In this document: one piece after another, positions 60,409 to 64,000 of the stretch
Position numbering within the stretch: position 1 is the first letter of the stretch
Layout of the letters: each line of letters opens with the position of its first letter
From: Oceanicella sp. SM1341
Lineage (GTDB): Bacteria > Pseudomonadota > Alphaproteobacteria > Rhodobacterales > Rhodobacteraceae
Assembly (NCBI RefSeq): GCF_003448965.1
Contig: NZ_QRGC01000024.1
Coordinates: 29,321 to 93,320, forward strand
Direction of reading: 5' to 3'
Length of the DNA stretch: 64,000 nucleotides
The notes under the pieces: model-generated
The model's input: only the letters and a program-made list of their open reading frames with translations
Told to the model about the DNA's origin: nothing
Databases searched by the model: none
Program-made: the position numbers and the translations under genes

Positions 60409-61469
60409 TTAGAGAAGGCATCCAGCATGATTTCCTCACACACAACGTCGTCTTCACTCGATAGTCTGGCCCGCCTCCGGGCCGTATTGCTTTTCCGTGC
60501 AGCGCTCGGATCGGCGATGTCAGCGCCATGCGCGCCCAGAAAGATCTCCATCACCCTATCAACGCCGGCTTTGTTCACGGATCGAAGGTTCGGTTCGAAA
60601 TAGAAGCCTCTGCTCGAGGGAGCAGTGACTATCTCGTAGGAAGGAAAGTAGTCGATAAACGCGCTATCCTCAGAAAGTTGACCAGTCACAGCGCGTAGCA
60701 CCGATTTGGAATAGCTCGTCGCGGTAAGCACATGATTCCCTGTAGCCGTGGCTGTAAGTGGTACCGGCGACACAGTCGTTAGAACGCGTATGTCCGGGTT
60801 AAACTCCCGAACGATGTCCACAACCTTCAGAAAGTCGCTCATGATTTCCTCGAAGCGGAAATTTTTGAAGCGTGTCTTCTCAGGATCGTAGGAGCCTGCG
60901 ATCGTACCAGGGGCCGTCGGATAGACCCTTCCTGTATCGCAGCGTTCCCATGCCTCAGTAAGGCCAAAAGTGAACACGAACACTTGTGCCTCAGAAAACG
61001 CGCTGCGCACCCGCCTCAAGTGCTGCCGTCGATGTTCGATCAGCTCATCCAAGCTATCAAGTCCAGAGGGCTCCACAGTGGGTCTCTGTGGGTCGTACCA
61101 ACGGCCGTTCTTCTCCCACCCTTCGATTTCCATCCAGCCCTTTCCAGTGGCTTCCTGCAGCAGCTGCAGAAGCTGACGAACCGTATAGATATTGCCGTAG
61201 CGCGCCGAGTAGAGCTGGTAGCCGAACCGTTGGGCTTCAGCCTCGCTCAAACCTACCGGAGCTCTCTCTTTGTCGAGAACATTAAAACCTCTCCGCTTCA
61301 GGTGACGGCCGAGGTGCTGGGCAAAGCAACTGCCCGCAGTAACAATCTTGGTTTCGGGGAGGATGTCGAATTTGCGCTTATACAACCCCTCCATGTCTTG
61401 CGGGTGACGTTCCGCCACTGCGGCGCGCCAAAAGGCCTCGGAAGGCAGATTCTCGTAAGGGGAGCGCAT
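60405..61469 (-). CDS. GSCFA domain protein
   Basis: The ATG at 61469 is chosen over the TTG at 61475 since GGAG lies 7 bases before it. The 354-residue product contains the family motif VTAGSCFAQHLGRHLKRRG near residue 47, FVFTFGLTEAWE and LTTVSPVPLTATATG, the pattern of the GSCFA family, which is SGNH-like in fold. The C-terminus is acidic and ends KSNTARRRARLSS... then EEIMLDAFSK. It is the first gene of a two-gene unit with the SGNH protein. The function of the family is not known. Codon use is visibly AT-richer than its neighbours. Confidence 0.85.
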   Translation of the reverse strand: MRSPYENLPSEAFWRAAVAERHPQDMEGLYKRKFDILPETKIVTAGSCFAQHLGRHLKRRGFNVLDKERAPVGLSEAEAQRFGYQLYSARYGNIYTVRQLLQLLQEATGKGWMEIEGWEKNGRWYDPQRPTVEPSGLDSLDELIEHRRQHLRRVRSAFSEAQVFVFTFGLTEAWERCDTGRVYPTAPGTIAGSYDPEKTRFKNFRFEEIMSDFLKVVDIVREFNPDIRVLTTVSPVPLTATATGNHVLTATSYSKSVLRAVTGQLSEDSAFIDYFPSYEIVTAPSSRGFYFEPNLRSVNKAGVDRVMEIFLGAHGADIADPSAARKSNTARRRARLSSEDDVVCEEIMLDAFSK

Positions 61470-61734
61470 GGCCAATCTCCGCAGGGTCTCATCGGCAGCC
61501 TTATTAATTGCAACCTAAACCTGGAAGCGGCGTGGGAAAACCCCGACCGAACGATCTTGTCCCGGGCGCTGGAAAGGTCGGGGGAAAGCCAGCGCCCGGA
61601 ACTCGCTGCTCTGGACGAAAACGCAGAAGATTAACCCTGCGCAACAAACAGCAAGCCCGCCGACGCAAGGGGAGGGAGTGATTGCGCGGCAGGACAATTC
61701 CATATTGGCGCGGAACGGTTAAGAGAAGGTTAAT

Positions 61735-62220
61735 TCGCAGATGCGACGGGGTGAGCCGGGAATGCGCTGCCTCCAGCAGCGGACCGAGCCGGGAGATGTC
61801 GAACCGCGGGCTGCTCGTCGGCGACACCCCGAACACTCCGCTGACCTGCCCGCCGAACGCCAGGCGCTGCAGGTAGAGGAACCGGGCGGCGCGCTCCAGG
61901 TCGGTGAGCGTGGCGGGGTCGGTCCGGCGCAGGCGTTCGAACTCCTCGCGGGCGGTCACGTGGAAGCGCATCGTGTCCATGAGATAGGCGTAGTGCCGCT
62001 GGAGGATGCGGAAGAGGTTCACGATCTCGCCGTTGCGGTCGTTGGCGACCTCGAGCCGCGGACGGAAGGGGCGGCGCAGGAAGACACCGCCCATGCCGAC
62101 GAAGGGCTCGACGTAGGTCTTGTGGGGAATGCGGGAGATGCGATCGATGAGGGTCCGGTGCAGGGCCCTCTTGCCGCCCAGCCAGGGGGCGACGGGTGCG
62201 GCAGCGCGCACTTGTTCCAT
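61735..62220 (-). pseudogene. truncated phage-type DNA adenine methylase
   Basis: About 160 native residues remain from ATG 62220: the D12-class start VAPWLGGKRALHRTLIDRI, SAM motif YVEPFVGMGGVFLRRPF and FEIL-type helix FGGQVSGVFGVSP. The catalytic DPPY motif, which should follow, is missing; from about 61735 the frame runs into unrelated AT-richer sequence and continues to 61504 without homology. The gene belongs to the flanking prophage and was cut by the low-GC patch. Confidence 0.85.
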
Positions 62221-62344
62221 GAGGTGAATCCGTGTCAGGTCGCGCGGCCCGCGCGGGCACGGGCGACCACTTCGATTCGATCCTGGTCGGCACGGTCTCG
62301 TCTCAAAGTTAGGCCGTGTGGTTCGGGCTGTTGGCGCAGCCCGG

Positions 62345-62367
62345 GCCCCCGCCGCGGCGGCGGGGGC
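62345..62367. terminator. hairpin after the holin gene
   Basis: A perfect 9-bp stem (GCCCCCGCC at 62345-62353, complement 62359-62367) with a 5-base loop lies 28 bp after the stop of the minus-strand holin gene. No U-run is present. Confidence 0.5.
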
Positions 62368-62394
62368 TGGTGTCAGGAGCGGCGGGCCAGCGTC

Positions 62395-62742
62395 CTACCC
62401 CGCCCCACCGAGCGCCGCGGCCACCTTGGCCCGCAGAACGTCCTCGGAGGCGCCGAGCCTCTTCACCGCATCGGGCACCGAGCGCCTCACGTAATCGACG
62501 GCAGTCTCGACCTGCGCGGCATCCGGCAGCGCGCCGGTGGCCGGCAGCGTCACGCCGGCCCGGCGCAGCGCGAGCCGCACCCCGGTCATGATGGCGGCAT
62601 CGAGGGCGGCGCGGTGCTTCGCTTCGATATCGAGTCCGAGGCGCTGTTTCGCGACGAGGGCGAGCCAGGCGACCAGCACCGAGGCGAGGGTACCGGCGAG
62701 CTCAAGCGCCACGGGGGCGAGGGCGTTGAGGATGGTGTGCAT
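62395..62742 (-). CDS. phage holin-like protein
   Basis: This is a 115-residue product. A single hydrophobic segment at about residues 10-32 (VALELAGTLASVLVAWLALVA) is followed by a long amphipathic helical part with KHRAALDAAIMTGVRLALRRAG. The pattern fits the LLH-type phage holin family. It begins 1 bp after the stop of the lysozyme gene, forming a lysis cassette. Confidence 0.7.
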   Translation of the reverse strand: MHTILNALAPVALELAGTLASVLVAWLALVAKQRLGLDIEAKHRAALDAAIMTGVRLALRRAGVTLPATGALPDAAQVETAVDYVRRSVPDAVKRLGASEDVLRAKVAAALGGAG

Positions 62743-62743
62743 G

Positions 62744-63388
62744 TCAGGCTCCTGTCAGCCAGGTGAGGATACGGGCGAAGAGGGACGGCCGGGGCGCGGG
62801 CGGCTCCGGCTCGGGGTCTGGTTCCGGCTCGAGCGGCTCGGGCTCCACCAGCGCCAGGAACTCCGCCACCGGCATCACCCGCAACACGCCCTGCAGGCGA
62901 CCGGCCGTGTCGGCGCGCCAGATGGGCACCGGCTTCTCGGGGTAGGTGCCGGCGCGGAACAGCTCGCGCTCGGCATCGCGGCGCGGGATGATCTCGGGCG
63001 GCTTGTGCCAGTTGTCGAAGGCCAGCGCCGCGCCGCGCCGGTCGCCGGCGTTGAGCAGCTCCACCAGCCGCGCGCGGGTGATGCCGCCGGTGTTGAAGTC
63101 GAAGGACACGAGCGCGTCGAACTCGTGCTGCGAGAGGGGCACGGCGACCGCCGCCAAAACACGGGCCTCGCACAGCGCGAGGTCGGCGCGGAAGATCTTC
63201 ACCGCCCGGGCGATGGCCGCGTCGAGATCCTCGGGCATGCCGGTGGGCATGGCGCCGGGGTCCGGGCCCCCTGCCCCGGCGGTGTGGCCGATGCCGAAGG
63301 TCCAGATGCCCTTGGTGTCGCGGTAGGGAGCGGGCACAAGGCCCTCGTGCGCGGCCAGGGCGGCCACGCCTTTTGGGGATGTTCTCAT
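62744..63388 (-). CDS. phage endolysin (GH24 lysozyme)
   Basis: This is a 214-residue protein from ATG 63388 (GGAG upstream). The catalytic Glu is in LAAHEGLVPAPYRDTKGIWTFGIGHTAG, with the usual Asp and Thr of T4-type lysozymes. The last 15 residues (LFARILTWLTGA) are hydrophobic after a Pro/Glu-rich linker, which may anchor the enzyme until release. The gene is followed directly by the holin. Confidence 0.88.
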   Translation of the reverse strand: MRTSPKGVAALAAHEGLVPAPYRDTKGIWTFGIGHTAGAGGPDPGAMPTGMPEDLDAAIARAVKIFRADLALCEARVLAAVAVPLSQHEFDALVSFDFNTGGITRARLVELLNAGDRRGAALAFDNWHKPPEIIPRRDAERELFRAGTYPEKPVPIWRADTAGRLQGVLRVMPVAEFLALVEPEPLEPEPDPEPEPPAPRPSLFARILTWLTGA

Positions 63389-63655
63389 GGGGGATCTCCG
63401 GGTGGAAGAGATTGGGCAGACCTCATGCAAAAATCGACTCGCGCAGATGACCGCCTGAAGCTATGGATTGTGTGTTGGCTATTTCGCTGACTGGCTGGCG
63501 GACAGTCTCAGTAAATCGTGCCCCTCAGCCCGATACCCCTGATTTCCCCCTCACCGACATCAGGGGAGTTCCCGCCCGCTCACAGTATACGGATCTGAGA
63601 GTTGGCGATCTCGCCCAGGCGGGCCTCCCGAGCAACGCCTGGGCGATTTCCCCTC
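63389..63655. other. intergenic region with two hairpins
   Basis: No gene is seen in this 267-bp stretch. Two stem-loops stand out: CCCCTGAT/ATCAGGGG (63536-63543 and 63559-63566) and CGCCCAGGCG/CGCCTGGGCG (63612-63621 and 63636-63645). They probably end transcription from the upstream phage gene and hold the lysozyme promoter. Confidence 0.5.
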
Positions 63656-63961
63656 TCACTCCTTTCGCCGCTCGATCGCAGTTTTGAGCTCGCCGATGGC
63701 GGCGAGGATGTTGTCGAGCTTCTGGCGGTCGCCGGCGGCGGTGATCTCGGCGAGGCGCATGCGGTCGGCGAGCTGCTCGACGCGGCGGGTGCGCTCGGCG
63801 CCGGCATCCTCCACCGCCCCGATGCGCGCCTGCATGGTCGCGTAGGTCGCCGTCACCACCACGATCATCGTGCCGATGGAGATCAGGTTGCCGACGCTCA
63901 CGGTGCGGTCGAGGCGCATGGGCTTTTCTCTCTCGCGCGGGGGGCCGGGGGATTGTGTCAT
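63656..63961 (-). CDS. small phage membrane protein, unknown function
   Basis: This is a 101-residue product from ATG 63961, where GAGGGGG lies 5 bases upstream and the preceding gene stops 10 bp away; ATG 63919 is an alternative. One membrane helix at about residues 23-42 (VGNLISIGTMIVVVTATYA) is followed by a coiled-coil-like stretch (VEDAGAERTRRVEQLADRM). Its place between a tail-type gene and the lysis genes suggests a phage accessory role. Confidence 0.65.
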   Translation of the reverse strand: MTQSPGPPREREKPMRLDRTVSVGNLISIGTMIVVVTATYATMQARIGAVEDAGAERTRRVEQLADRMRLAEITAAGDRQKLDNILAAIGELKTAIERRKE

Positions 63962-63971
63962 GCCCGCCCCC

Positions 63972-64000
63972 TCAGATCGTGATGCCGAAGCGCCCCAGCC
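63972..64000 (-). CDS. 3' end of a phage gene (partial)
   Basis: Only eight residues, LGRFGITI, and a TGA lie in the window. The ending is like that of tail-fibre or host-specificity proteins in rhodobacterial prophages, but this is too short to prove. It precedes the small membrane protein by 10 bp. Confidence 0.35.

Noticed and set aside
61504..61734. C-terminal extension of the adenine methylase frame
   Set aside because: The residues have no methylase features and different composition; the frame is open by chance after the truncation point.

Overview
The window is very GC-rich and almost fully coding. Its gene content and order point to an alphaproteobacterium of the Rhodobacteraceae/Roseobacter type. 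The markers are an lptF-lptG-lptD-surA-pdxA-rsmA run, a DUF4167 protein beside prmC and prfA, an LdtR-like MarR regulator beside sdhE, a DUF2927 lipoprotein, and tRNA genes with encoded CCA ends. This is inferred from gene families and layout; no database search was run.

Region 1 (1-12 kb) holds mostly envelope and metabolic genes: a GNAT end, a DUF2927 lipoprotein, a small membrane protein, a CoxE-like VWA protein, an M48 protease, an FMN glutamate-synthase-like protein, an M24 peptidase paired with an Asp/Glu racemase-like enzyme, an APP1-type phosphatase, an outer-membrane barrel, a MliC-like lipoprotein and a glutaredoxin-MauE fusion. Region 2 (12-26 kb) is accessory: a chemoreceptor directly behind an orphan sugar-type binding protein, two divergent LysR pairs, a secreted RTX protein built of 393-bp tandem units, a DUF4031 protein, an unrecognised 281-aa protein, a sulfotransferase, and an oxidoreductase divergent from an HxlR regulator.

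Region 3 (26-53 kb) is core: tRNA(CAU), purMN, ndk, an ABC-F ATPase bracketed by a 90-bp inverted repeat, argC, a universal stress protein, a broken second argC, holC, pepA, the LPS-export/PDX operon, DUF4167, prmC, prfA, ispG, a RodZ-like protein, an LdtR-like regulator, sdhE, a ROK kinase, an XRE regulator, an aspartate aminotransferase and tRNA-Gly(CCC). Region 4 (53-58.8 kb) is a cobalamin uptake operon, btuB-btuF-btuC-btuD, behind a cobalamin riboswitch. The operon's fifth gene is cut off.

Region 5 (58.8-61.7 kb) is an AT-richer patch with an IS3-type transposase remnant, a small orphan ORF and a translationally coupled GSCFA + SGNH gene pair. It is bounded on one side by the truncated btu-operon gene and on the other by a truncated phage-type adenine methylase. 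Region 6 (61.7-64 kb) is the edge of a prophage on the minus strand (methylase, holin, lysozyme, small membrane protein, end of a tail-type gene). The most interesting items are the GSCFA/SGNH pair in its truncation-bounded island, the binding-protein/chemoreceptor pair, the glutaredoxin-MauE fusion, the inverted repeat around the ABC-F gene and the argC relic.
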